Shown here one piece after another: positions 46,688-54,348 of a stretch of DNA of 64,000 bases (its first letter is position 1; every line of letters starts with the position of its first letter). The notes under the pieces were generated by a model. The model saw nothing but the letters and a program-made list of their open reading frames with translations. It made no database searches and was not told the origin of the DNA. The translations under genes and the position numbers were made by a program. This stretch comes from VRUE01 sp963702035 (GTDB lineage: Bacteria > Actinomycetota > Thermoleophilia > Solirubrobacterales > 70-9), in assembly GCA_963702035.1 (NCBI GenBank), contig OY969700.1:1736001-1800000 (forward strand), written 5' to 3'.

Positions 46688-47258
46688 CCTTGTCTCTCTG
46701 ATTGTCTTAGTTCTGGGATTGGCAATTGTTGGTTGTGGGTCATCTCAAGGTGGTAACTACGGCGGCGAGCACCCCAATTACGCCAAGGCGCTAGCGGGCT
46801 CACCGGCTCCGCTCGCCGCATTGCATCGGCAGGCAAACGACCTCCTGCCAGGCGGCAAGGACGCCTACGACGCGCGGATCGCGGCGCTGCACGGCTACCC
46901 GGCGGTGGTCAATGTCTGGGCGTCATGGTGCGGACCGTGTCGCTTCGAGTTCCCCCACTTCCAGCACGCCGCGGCGGACTACGGCAAACGGGTGGCCTTC
47001 CTCGGCGTCGACACGCAGGACTCCGACGACGCCGCGAGCACCTTCCTCGAAGAGGCCCCCGTGCCGTACCCCAGCTACACCGACCCCGGCAAAGACATCG
47101 GCAATGCGATCGGCGCCTCGCTCGGCCTCCCCGACACGGCCTTCTACGACCGCCGCGGCAAGCTCCTCTACCTCAAGCAGGGCCCGTACAGCGAAGAAGC
47201 CGAACTGAGCGCCGACATCGAGCGCTACGCGCTCGGCGGCGACACGAAAAGCGGATAA
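46674..47258 (+). CDS. TlpA-like thioredoxin-fold lipoprotein
   Basis: 194 residues from TTG 46674. A lipoprotein signal LVSLIVLVLGLAIVGC is followed by a thioredoxin domain with WASWCGPCRFEFPHF (~residue 85) and the cis-Pro region LGLPDTAFYD. It is an extracytoplasmic thiol-disulfide oxidoreductase, possibly assisting cytochrome c maturation, whose genes are nearby. The start is uncertain: no ATG precedes the signal peptide except 46557, inside the palindromic element, which would place 39 basic residues in front of the signal. Confidence 0.8.
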   Translation: MGITHLVSLIVLVLGLAIVGCGSSQGGNYGGEHPNYAKALAGSPAPLAALHRQANDLLPGGKDAYDARIAALHGYPAVVNVWASWCGPCRFEFPHFQHAAADYGKRVAFLGVDTQDSDDAASTFLEEAPVPYPSYTDPGKDIGNAIGASLGLPDTAFYDRRGKLLYLKQGPYSEEAELSADIERYALGGDTKSG

Positions 47259-47265
47259 TCGAGAC

Positions 47266-47727
47266 ATGGACCTCTTCGTCGTCGTCGCGTTGATCGGGGT
47301 CGGACTGCTGCTGGCGGAGCTCTTGCTCTCGACCGGCGGCGTGCTGGCGGCGCTCGGCGCCGCCGGTCTGATCGCCGGCGGGGTGCTCGCCCTCACCGCC
47401 GATGCCGACTCCAGCGCCAGCGACTGGGCGGGCCCGGCGCTGATCACCCTCGGCGTGCTCTCGATCGCCAGCTTCTACTTCATCACCCGCAAAGTCCTGG
47501 CCGCCCATCGTGAGCAGCCGGTCCGGGGCGGGCAGGAGGAGCTGATCGGCGCCAGCGCCGAGGTCCGCACCCCACCCGACCCCGAGGGCCAGGTGGCGAT
47601 CGCGGGGGCGATCTGGCGGGCGCGCCGGGCCGGCGACGGGGCCCCGCTGCGGCCGGGGGATAGAGTCACTGTCGAGGCGGTGGAAGGACTCACCCTCGTG
47701 GTCCGATCTGAGGAAGGTGCAACCTGA
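47266..47727 (+). CDS. NfeD-like membrane protein
   Basis: 153 residues: three hydrophobic segments in the first 75 residues (FVVVALIGVGLLLAELLL, LAALGAAGLIAGGVLAL, WAGPALITLGVLSIASFYF) and a C-terminal beta-barrel OB-like domain ending LRPGDRVTVEAVEGLTLVVR, typical of NfeD. It forms a conserved pair with the SPFH protein immediately downstream; its stop and the slipin ATG overlap (TGATG). These pairs are thought to organise membrane domains. Confidence 0.85.
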   Translation: MDLFVVVALIGVGLLLAELLLSTGGVLAALGAAGLIAGGVLALTADADSSASDWAGPALITLGVLSIASFYFITRKVLAAHREQPVRGGQEELIGASAEVRTPPDPEGQVAIAGAIWRARRAGDGAPLRPGDRVTVEAVEGLTLVVRSEEGAT

Positions 47728-48485
47728 TGGCAGCGCTCGTGGTCTTGGCCGTACTGGTGATCTTCGTGGCGATCGTGCTGGGCTCCTCGGTGCGGGTCCT
47801 GCGCGAGTACGAGCGCGGCGTGATCTTCCGCCTCGGCCGGCTGATCGCCCAGAAGGGCCCCGGCCTGATCCTGCTGATCCCGATGATCGACCGGATGGTC
47901 AAGGTCAACCTGCGTACGGTCACCCTCAACATCCCGCCGCAGGAGGTGATCACCCGCGACAACGTCCCCGCCGGCGTCAACGCGGTCGCCTACTTCCGCG
48001 TGGTCGACTCGCGCAAAGCGATCGTCGAGGTTGAAAACTATCTTCTCGCCACCTCGCAGATCTCGCAGACGGCGCTGCGCTCGGTGCTCGGCAAGGCCGA
48101 GTTCGACCAGCTGCTGTCGGAGCGCGAGCGGCTCAACGAGGAGCTGCAGAAGATCATCGACGAGTCGACCGAGCCCTGGGGCGTGAAGGTGACCGCGGTC
48201 GAGATCAAGGACGTCGAGATCCCCGAGCAGATGCAGCGGGCGATCGCCCGCCAGGCCGAGGCCGAGCGCGAGCGCCGCGCCAAGATCATCAACTCCGAAG
48301 GCGAGTACCAGGCGGCGCAGAAGCTCACCGACGCGGCCGACATCATCAGCACCAACCCGGCTTCATTGCAGCTGCGCTACCTGCAGACGCTGCTCGAAAT
48401 CGGCAGCAACCAGAACACCACGGTGGTCTTCCCGCTGCCGATGGACATGCTCAAACCGTTCCTCAAGCCCCCCTCGGACTCCTGA
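47727..48485 (+). CDS. SPFH/slipin (stomatin-like) membrane protein
   Basis: 252 residues: N-terminal membrane hairpin (ALVVLAVLVIFVAIVLGSSVRVL), then the SPFH domain EYERGVIFRLGRLIAQKGPGLILLIPMIDRMVKVNLRTVTLNIPPQEVITRDNV, and a coiled coil (QMQRAIARQAEAERERRAKIINSEGEYQAAQKL). It is a classic slipin with membrane-scaffold role, paired with NfeD. Confidence 0.92.
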   Translation: MAALVVLAVLVIFVAIVLGSSVRVLREYERGVIFRLGRLIAQKGPGLILLIPMIDRMVKVNLRTVTLNIPPQEVITRDNVPAGVNAVAYFRVVDSRKAIVEVENYLLATSQISQTALRSVLGKAEFDQLLSERERLNEELQKIIDESTEPWGVKVTAVEIKDVEIPEQMQRAIARQAEAERERRAKIINSEGEYQAAQKLTDAADIISTNPASLQLRYLQTLLEIGSNQNTTVVFPLPMDMLKPFLKPPSDS

Positions 48486-49465
48486 GCGCGCCCGAGATAC
48501 GCATCGACCAGCTCTCCGGGCTGCGGACGATCCTCGCCCCCGGCCGGGCCGACCGGCCGCACGGGTTCGGACGAGCGGCGGAAGACGAGAAGGGCGCCGA
48601 GGGGTGCCCGTTCTGTGAGGGGCGTGAGGAGAAGACGCCGCCCGAGGTCTACGCGGTGCGGCCGGGCGGGGGCGAGGCGGACACGCCGGGATGGACGAGT
48701 CGTGTCGTGCCCAACCTCTATCCCGCCCTGGGCGACGGAGACGACGAGGCGCGGCCAGATAGCAAGCCCGACCTCTTCGCCTCGCGCCCGGCGGTCGGCG
48801 GCCACGAGGTGCTGGTCAACGCGCCCGAGCATGTGACCGCGATGGCGGAGCTGAGCGAGGAGCGTTTCCTCGGCGCGATCGCCACCTGGCGCGAGCGGAT
48901 GCGCGCCCATGCCGACGCCGCCTACGTGCAGCTCGTCGTCAACGAGGGGGCCGGCGCGGGCGCCTCTCTGCCCCACACTCACGCCCAGCTCTACGCGCTT
49001 CCGTTCGTCCCGGCGGCGGTCGCGCGCGAGCGCGAGCGCGCCGGCGCCTACAGCGAACGCACGGCGGGGAGCGGGCTGCTCAGCGACGTGCTGGTCGAGG
49101 AGGTACGTCGCAAAGACCGCCTGGTCGCGATCGACGACGAGGCGGCGCTGATCTGCCCCTGGGCTTCGCGCTCTCCCTATGAGCTGCGCGTCGTGCCGCG
49201 GCGCGAGGCGGCGCGCTTCGAGGAGGACACGGCCGGCGCCGCGATGATCCGCACCGCGATGCGGCTGCTCGCCAAGCGCTTCGATGGGCCGCCGGAGCTG
49301 AACCTCTGGGTGGCCACCGCGCCGCGCGGCGCCGAGACCTTCCACTGGCACGTCAACATCGCCCCCCGCCTGACGATCAAGGCGGGCTTCGAGCTCGGCA
49401 CCGGGGTCAACATCAACATCTACCCGCCGGAGCGGGCGGCGTCCGATCTACGAGACTGCCTGTGA
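48482..49465 (+). CDS. galT: Galactose-1-phosphate uridylyltransferase family protein
   Basis: ~327 residues of the GalT/HIT-related nucleotidyltransferase family (Leloir pathway). Zinc cysteines CPFC (~residue 42), NLYPAL, GGHEVLVNAPEH, SLPHTHAQLYALPFVP and the nucleophile region FHWHVNIAPR are present. The zinc-site and the LRTILAPGRADRPHGF block lie upstream of the first in-frame GTG (48656), so translation must begin earlier; the only in-frame candidate found is CTG 48482, overlapping the slipin stop (CTGA). The stop codon is within element 49459-49564. Confidence 0.82.
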   Translation: MSAPEIRIDQLSGLRTILAPGRADRPHGFGRAAEDEKGAEGCPFCEGREEKTPPEVYAVRPGGGEADTPGWTSRVVPNLYPALGDGDDEARPDSKPDLFASRPAVGGHEVLVNAPEHVTAMAELSEERFLGAIATWRERMRAHADAAYVQLVVNEGAGAGASLPHTHAQLYALPFVPAAVARERERAGAYSERTAGSGLLSDVLVEEVRRKDRLVAIDDEAALICPWASRSPYELRVVPRREAARFEEDTAGAAMIRTAMRLLAKRFDGPPELNLWVATAPRGAETFHWHVNIAPRLTIKAGFELGTGVNINIYPPERAASDLRDCL

Positions 49466-49564
49466 CGCGCTTGGCGCTGCGCATGCCGGCGTCCTCGGTC
49501 GCTCGCGTGCAGAGCACGCCACGCTCCCTGCGTCCTTGGCATGCTTGGCCACGCACGCCACAGG
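49459..49564. repeat. Palindromic element, family D, copy 4
   Basis: 106 bp. Outer arms cctgtg (49459) to cacagg (49564) with ~27 nt of imperfect pairing; the core ggcgtcctcggtcgctcgcg-tgcagagcacgc..gctccctgcgtcc matches the minus strand of 30581-30681. Its outer arms have a family C-like cttggcgctgcgc. It begins in the last galT codons and ends at the base before the next ATG. Confidence 0.82.
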
Positions 49565-50191
49565 ATGCCTCCTAATCCCCGACCGATACCGCGCTTCATC
49601 GCCGACTCGACCCAGGAGGGGATCCCGCACGGGCGCTTCGCCGAGCGGCTGGTCGCCGAGCTCCGCGGCGCCTGCGAGCAGATCGAGGACCTGCCCGAGG
49701 GAACCGAGATCCCCGCCGAGGTCGAGTGGTTCCCTGAGCGGGCTTGGGGGGGCCGGGTCTGGGTTCCCGCCACCGCGCGGACCGAGGGGCCGGAGGGCAC
49801 GCTGGAGCTGTTCGGCCATGTCTCCTACGAGCTGCCCGAGGGCGGCGAGCCGGGTGCCTTCCGCGCCACCGCCGACTTCACCGACATCCTCGCCGAGGAC
49901 AACCCGGATTGGCGCATCGACATCAACGACGACGTGATCGGCCGCTGGCGCGGCGAGAACGGTCGCGCCGGCGCCGTCACCCTCGTCTGGGGCCGCCCGC
50001 TCGTCCGCGGCGCCGTCGCCGCCAGCGCCGAGCTCGAGGCGGAGACGGTCGACCAGGAAGTCGTCTCCGACGAACGCTTCACCCTCATCGCCCTCGACGC
50101 GCTGAAGGGCTACGGCGACGACATCTTCCTCGAGGTCAAGCTCTGGAGCCGCCGCGCGCAGGAGCTGGCCGGCGAGAGCCTCTACGCCTGA
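49565..50191 (+). CDS. Uncharacterised protein
   Basis: 208 residues, no signal peptide. Beta-rich with repeated aromatic/acidic strands (RVWVPATARTEGPEGTLELFGHVSYEL, ATADFTDILAEDNPDWRIDINDD, FLEVKLWSRRAQEL). The start ATG 49565 abuts the palindromic element, so no native leader or RBS of its own remains; the element or the galT message must provide initiation. No family recognised. Confidence 0.6.
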   Translation: MPPNPRPIPRFIADSTQEGIPHGRFAERLVAELRGACEQIEDLPEGTEIPAEVEWFPERAWGGRVWVPATARTEGPEGTLELFGHVSYELPEGGEPGAFRATADFTDILAEDNPDWRIDINDDVIGRWRGENGRAGAVTLVWGRPLVRGAVAASAELEAETVDQEVVSDERFTLIALDALKGYGDDIFLEVKLWSRRAQELAGESLYA

Positions 50192-50216
50192 GGCCCGGGG
50201 AACGACGTTCGCCGGG

Positions 50217-50642
50217 TCAGAGAACCTGGGCGTCGATGAAGCCTGCGACGAGCACCAGCCAGCCACCGATCTCGGCCGCGATCAGGGTCACCATGAAAGG
50301 ACGCAAACCGCGCGTCGGCGGATGGAACTGGTTCGTCGTGTCGCGGCGCCAACCGTGCAGCACATAACCACCGACGGAGGCAAAGAAGTAGAAGGCCATC
50401 GCCGTCGCCGCGAACAGGTTGACCAGAGTGCCCCAGCCGCTCAACTCGACGAAGGTCGCCACCAGCAACAGGGCGAAGCTGTAGAGCAGCGCCGCCCTGT
50501 GCGCGGTGTCGACATAGGGGTGAGCGAGGCCATCGGAGGCGGTGGCCATCTGGCGGTACTTCCAAACGCCGAGCAGCAGCGCCCAGAGAAACATCGCCGC
50601 GGCAAGCAGCAGCACGACCTTCGTGTCGTCTCCCAGCTCCAC
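50217..50642 (-). CDS. Uncharacterised four-helix membrane protein
   Basis: 141 residues with four clear hydrophobic helices (VVLLLAAAMFLWALLLGVW, ALLYSFALLLVATFVEL, LVNLFAATAMAFYFFASVGGYVL, PFMVTLIAAEIGGWLVLVAGFI). A conserved-looking loop GWRRDTTNQFHPPTRG links helices 3 and 4. Function unknown. It forms the left boundary of the accessory island; its neighbour to the left is chromosomal. Confidence 0.65.
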   Translation of the reverse strand: MELGDDTKVVLLLAAAMFLWALLLGVWKYRQMATASDGLAHPYVDTAHRAALLYSFALLLVATFVELSGWGTLVNLFAATAMAFYFFASVGGYVLHGWRRDTTNQFHPPTRGLRPFMVTLIAAEIGGWLVLVAGFIDAQVL

Positions 50643-50691
50643 CGGGCGATGCTATCTCGGCGACATCCACGCCGGTACGATCCCTCTCGGC

Positions 50692-50850
50692 GTGAAACGA
50701 GACGAGAACACTGCGGCGGAGGTTGCCGAGGCGGTGCGTGTGAAGCGCCTGCGCGAAGACGCCCGGCGGCCGATCAGCGTAAACCTCGCCGAGACGATCG
50801 CCCTGAGCCACGCATTGCTGAAGATGGCCGACGCCGCACAGCGCCGATGA
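50692..50850 (+). CDS. Small antitoxin-like protein next to a nucleotidyltransferase remnant
   Basis: 52 residues from GTG 50692: VKRDENTAAEVAEAVRVKRLREDARRPISVNLAETIALSHALLKMADAAQRR. Mostly helical, with SVNLAETIALS as its most conserved-looking part, in the style of short proteins encoded before DUF6036-type nucleotidyltransferases. Its stop overlaps the remnant that follows. Family assignment is tentative. Confidence 0.45.
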   Translation: MKRDENTAAEVAEAVRVKRLREDARRPISVNLAETIALSHALLKMADAAQRR

Positions 50851-51046
50851 CGTCGCGCCCGACCCCGAGAACCTCAAGCTGGTGGCCGAGGTGGCCGTAG
50901 CGGCCGGCGGGCGTGCCAGCGAGGCCCAGGTGCTCGGAGTCAACGTGGCCGTCTGCTCGGTGGAGGATCTGCGGGCGATGAAGCGGGCCGCAGGCCGTGG
51001 ACAAGACCTCGTCAACCTGGAGAACCTCGACGCCGCCGAAGGCTGA
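50846..51046 (+). pseudogene. C-terminal remnant of a DUF6036-type nucleotidyltransferase
   Basis: Reading 50846-51046 gives ADDVAPDPENLKLVAEVAVAAGGRASEAQVL..VNVAVCSVEDLRAMKRAAGRGQDLVNLENLDAAEG, which resembles the C-terminal third of nucleotidyltransferases of the S-L-E-D-L-x-A-M-K-R-A-A-G-R-x-x-D-L type. The catalytic N-terminal domain is absent and there is no proper start; the fragment begins inside the end of the small gene. Read as a deletion remnant of a two-gene module. Confidence 0.6.
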
Positions 51047-51215
51047 TCGTCAGACCAGCGCCAGCAGCCGGCATCGGCGCCTTATCCTGTCCCCCAATGC
51101 AGCGCTTTTCATCGCCATGCCGATTCACCTGGATTGCATCCGATTCGGCCCGTTTTGGGCAGCCGCTGCCCAATGGATTGCATTGTCCGCTACACGCTCC
51201 GCTACCTTGTCCGGC

Positions 51216-51533
51216 ATGGTTTCGCGCGACCTGATCGACCAAGCAGGCAAGCTGCTCGCTGACGCTGCCGGCGCGAGGTCAACGGTGATCCTCTTCGGCT
51301 CCCATGCGCGTGGTGACCCGACGGGTGACAGCGATGTCGATTTCCTCGTGATTGAGCCCGTCGTCGAGGATCGCCTTAAGGAGTGGGAGCGCCTGCGCCG
51401 AGCCCTCAAAGACTTTCCGGCGCCGGTGGACATTGTTGTCCTAGACGAGCAGCGCGCAGAGCGGCGCGCAAAGGTGCCGGGGACGATGGTCCACCACGCG
51501 CTGCGCGACGGTCGGGTCCTTGCCCACGCCTGA
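51216..51533 (+). CDS. mntA: MntA-type nucleotidyltransferase antitoxin
   Basis: 105-residue minimal nucleotidyltransferase with the GSxARGD...SDxD signature: LFGSHARGDPTGDSDVDFLVIE and the third aspartate in VDIVVLDE. Such proteins are antitoxins that polyadenylate HEPN toxins (MntA/HepT). It overlaps the downstream HEPN gene by 14 nt. Start ATG 51216; the upstream region holds two copies of tggattgcat (51132 and 51175) that could be regulatory. Confidence 0.85.
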   Translation: MVSRDLIDQAGKLLADAAGARSTVILFGSHARGDPTGDSDVDFLVIEPVVEDRLKEWERLRRALKDFPAPVDIVVLDEQRAERRAKVPGTMVHHALRDGRVLAHA

Positions 51534-51903
51534 GCAGATCGAGGTAGCGGAAGGTCTCGCTCGGCTTGCACAAATCGAGCTTGATACTGCCGAGAATCTC
51601 GCGCCCAATCCCGAGATGGACGACCGTCCGGTGGGCTTTCATGCTCAGCAGGGTGTCGAGAAGGCCGTAAAGGCAGCGCTCACGCTGGACGGCATCGACT
51701 TCCCGAAGACGCACGACCTCGAATACCTGATCGGGCTAGCCGACAAGCACTCGATCGCCATGGAGCCGGAACTCGAATCGGCGTCCTGGCTTACCCCTTG
51801 GGCCGCAGAATTCCGCTATGACGATGCTCCGATCGAGACCCTGGATCGCAAGCGTCGCCGCACTAGCCGCCCAGTCTCGCGAGCCGTACGTAGTTCCTCG
51901 TGA
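51520..51903 (+). CDS. HEPN domain toxin (HepT-like)
   Basis: 127 residues from TTG 51520. HEPN helical domain with R-x4-H in RPVGFHAQQGVEKAVKAALT and a second conserved block PKTHDLEYLIGLA. This is the COG2250-type HEPN partner of MNT antitoxins; the R/H pair is the RNase or modification target. Helix 4 ends abruptly: after APIETLDRK the sequence is basic and unlike HEPN, while the +1 frame reads VAALAAQSREP, so a frameshift near 51850 is possible. The 3' 88 bp overlap the minus-strand gene. Confidence 0.72.
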   Translation: MPTPEQIEVAEGLARLAQIELDTAENLAPNPEMDDRPVGFHAQQGVEKAVKAALTLDGIDFPKTHDLEYLIGLADKHSIAMEPELESASWLTPWAAEFRYDDAPIETLDRKRRRTSRPVSRAVRSSS

Positions 51904-53000
51904 ATCAGGTCAAGCTTCATGGATCGCGTTTCAAGGCATCGAATCGCCCGAACCTCCTCGTTGCGGGTCCAGAGGAAGTGCTGACGAGCGCGCTCCGGTA
52001 GCTCATCGAGCCTTTGAAACCGACAGCAACCGAGGTCGCAGGCGAATCTTCCCGCTAGGCCGGGGTGATTCAGGATCAGTCCCGCCTGTCGGGCAGGCAG
52101 GGTGATTCGCAGCGGACTCAAGTAGATCCGGCGACTGCCTTTTGGACCTTTCTTGGAGCGCTCTTTTTGGGTCTTCTTGCGATTCAGGCTCGCCAGATTT
52201 GATGCCTCAGCTAATCCGAGGCCAGAATCGAACGCGGAGATGCCGAGGGCGGCGAGTACCACCCCGAACGCGCCGACTCTGGATGCGACCACTGGTAGTC
52301 CTGCCTCCTCGAAAGCCTCCAACAACTTCACGTACCGGAGCAACTTCTCGACGCTGTCCTTCACCGTGTCTAGCACCAAGGGCTGAACGTAAACACCGTC
52401 AACCGGAAGATCCATCAGCGCGTTTACGAGCGAATCGGGATCGTCGGTCGCAGCTCGTCCCGGCGCAACTTGGGCAAGCAACGGCCTCGACTCGATCTCT
52501 CCGCTTCCGTTGGCATCGCAGGTTGCCTGCCATAGCCTTTGATTCGCCGCGATCCATAGCTCGCGCTCTCGGTCGTGCAAGGGCCACGCGGGTGAAATGT
52601 AAGCCGCACAGCCTTTTTCCTGCTCGAATTTGAGAACCGCCCGAGCTAGCTCGGCGGCATCGACCTGAGCGACGCTCTGAGCCGTAATCCGCTCTGTCGG
52701 CGTATACGGAAGCGCGGAAAACGTCCCCGTCTCGAGAAACGCCTTGCCAGTGAAGCGAAGCGTCTGCGGCTCAATCAGGACCGGAACCGAGCCGTCCCCA
52801 AGCCGGCGCAAGATTGGCGGATCTTCGGCAGCGTAGGTGGCCTCGGCAATCGATCCCCGGAGTTGGATACCTGCGTCGAACAGAGTGCTTGGAGCAAGGG
52901 CCTCCTCAAGCACTCTGCCGGAATGCTTGGAGATCCGTGGCAAGTAGCTCGCGTCTTGCAAGAAGGCAGGCACGGTCTTGAGGGCGTTCATAGCATCGTC
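51816..53000 (-). CDS. Uncharacterised island protein, possible TIM-barrel fold
   Basis: 394 residues, lower GC and codon use than neighbours. A barrel-like pattern of strand/helix repeats is visible (PVLIEPQTLRFTG, AAYISPAWPLHD, PLLAQVAPGRAATDD, DGVYVQPLVLDTVKDSVEKLLRYVKLL, LPVVASRVGAFGVVLAALGISAFDSGLGLAEASN), followed by a basic linker and a Cys motif CDLGCCRFQRLDEL. It is divergent from the Xre/ParS antitoxin and ends in the HEPN gene. TGT-like or other barrel enzyme is a guess; no known family assigned. Start at ATG 53000 or 52988. Confidence 0.6.
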   Translation of the reverse strand, partial: DDAMNALKTVPAFLQDASYLPRISKHSGRVLEEALAPSTLFDAGIQLRGSIAEATYAAEDPPILRRLGDGSVPVLIEPQTLRFTGKAFLETGTFSALPYTPTERITAQSVAQVDAAELARAVLKFEQEKGCAAYISPAWPLHDRERELWIAANQRLWQATCDANGSGEIESRPLLAQVAPGRAATDDPDSLVNALMDLPVDGVYVQPLVLDTVKDSVEKLLRYVKLLEAFEEAGLPVVASRVGAFGVVLAALGISAFDSGLGLAEASNLASLNRKKTQKERSKKGPKGSRRIYLSPLRITLPARQAGLILNHPGLAGRFACDLGCCRFQRLDELPERARQHFLWTRNEEVRAIRCLETRSMKLDLIHEELRTARETGRLVRRRLRSRVSIGASS

Positions 53001-53049
53001 CATTGGATCTGACAGAATAGGTGGCAGATCGGACGACAAAAGGGGAGAC

Positions 53050-53388
53050 ATGGTGCAGGACATTGCTGAGAGACTTGAGACGGCTAGCGAAGGGGTGAGC
53101 TTTGACCAATCCGACCTAGCCCGCGTTCTTGAAACGACGCCTAGAACGGTCTCTCGCTGGCTTCATAGAGAGACGGCGCCACGTCCAGAGGTTCGTGAAC
53201 GTCTCCTTGAGGTTCTCTACGTCTTCAATCGGTTGTCCAAGGTTCTACGACCAGAAGCTGCACGTGACTGGCTCCTAGCTCCGAATGAGATGCTCGACCA
53301 CAGCAAGCCGATCGATCTACTCGCGGCAGGGGAATACCGCCGAGTTCTAGGGGCGGTTGAGGCGCTGGCCGAGGGCGTTTTCGTCTAA
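53050..53388 (+). CDS. Xre/MbcA/ParS antitoxin of a RES module
   Basis: 112 residues. An N-terminal HTH (SFDQSDLARVLETTPRTVSRWLHRETAPRPEVRERL) and a C-terminal MbcA/ParS/Xre toxin-binding domain (PNEMLDHSKPIDLLAAGEYRRVLGAVEALAEGVFV). Good RBS aggggag 5 bp before ATG 53050. Its partner, the RES toxin, follows after an inserted IS5-type element; the TAA stop codon is also the target duplication of that IS. The divergent 50-bp gap (53001-53049) should hold its operator. Confidence 0.85.
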   Translation: MVQDIAERLETASEGVSFDQSDLARVLETTPRTVSRWLHRETAPRPEVRERLLEVLYVFNRLSKVLRPEAARDWLLAPNEMLDHSKPIDLLAAGEYRRVLGAVEALAEGVFV

Positions 53389-54325
53389 GGGCCTAGCCCT
53401 ATAGGGCCGCTGCCGTCCGCGCCGCATGGGCCCGCTTGAAGGCGATCATGCCGCTGGCCAGCTGTAAGAGGGCGAGATGGTTCTCGTCCTTCTTGGACCA
53501 GCGAACCAGGATCGCCCGGTTGCGATTGAGCCAGGAGTGACATGCCTCGACCACCCAGCGGCGCGCTCGCCAGTCGGGGTTGTGTTGCTTGAGGTCGATC
53601 TCCTCGCCGCGAGCGCGGATGTGTGGTGTGAGTTCGCGGTCCTCGAGCAGGTCGCGGACGGCGGGGAAGTCGTAGGCCTTGTCGAGGCAGAGGCCCTGGG
53701 GCTCTCCCTCGCTGGGCTCGGGACGCTCGATCGGGATCGAGTCGAGCGTGCCCTTCAGCAGGAGGTGGTCATTGCGATTGGCGCCGTCGTGGTCGATCCC
53801 GATCGGGATTCCGGCAGCATCCGCGAGGAGCGAGCGCTTCGCCCCCCCTTGGCTCTGTCAGTGGGATTGGGACCTGTCTTCGGCCCGCCGAGCGGGGCCT
53901 TGGTCATCGCTCCGTCGGCGGCCAGCCAGGACCAGTCGATGCCCACCTGCTCGTCGTAGTCGAGCAGGCCCTGGCGCCAGATCTCGTGAAAGACGCCGGC
54001 TTGCTCCCACTCCTGGAAGCGCCGGTGGGCGGTGGAGGAGTTGCACACCCCGGTGACGTCGAGGGCGTTCCACTGCATCCCCGTTCGCAACACCAACAGG
54101 ATCGCGTCCATCACCTGTCGCTTCGGCAGCCCGCGTTTGTGGGTGCCGAGCGGGTGCTCGGGTGGAGGCGGCAGCAGGGGCTCGATCTTCTCCCACAGCC
54201 AGTCCGGCATTCGCCAGCCATCGTCGCGGTCAACCAGTCCCATCTCCAACCTCCTATGTCCGATCAACAGATCGGCTGAGGGTTCGCCGGGGGCGGGTCT
54301 GAATCCTCCCTATGGGGCTAGGTCC
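53389..54325. mobile_element. IS5-family insertion sequence, 937 bp
   Basis: Terminal inverted repeats gggcctagccctataggg (53389-53406) and ccctatggggctaggtcc (54308-54325) match at 16 of 18 positions. The target duplication TAA flanks the element (53386-53388 and 54326-54328). One transposase gene in two frames. Size, IRs and 3-bp duplication fit the IS5 family (IS427/IS1031 type). It interrupts the Xre-RES operon and looks recent because both ends and the transposase are intact. Confidence 0.92.
53399..54267 (-). CDS. IS5-family DDE transposase (two frames, programmed frameshift)
   Basis: The first frame (from 54267) gives MPDWLWEKIEPLLPPPP..QVMDAILLVLRTGMQWNALD..IDWSWLAADGAMTKAPLGGPKTGPNPTDRAKGG, holding the first catalytic Asp. 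A run of seven G on the minus strand (53848-53842) lets ribosomes slip -1, and the new frame continues AKRSLLADAAGIPIG..LCLDKAYDFPAV..RWVVEACHSWLNRNRAILV with the second Asp and the Glu (HSWLNR). It stops with TAG inside the left IR (53401-53399). This is the usual IS427-group arrangement. Confidence 0.85.
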
Positions 54326-54348
54326 TAAGGCGCAATCTTTCTCTACTC

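Noticed and set aside
50997..51215. N-terminal extension of the MntA gene
   Set aside because: The open frame upstream of ATG 51216 has no family resemblance and covers the repeated tggattgcat region that looks intergenic.
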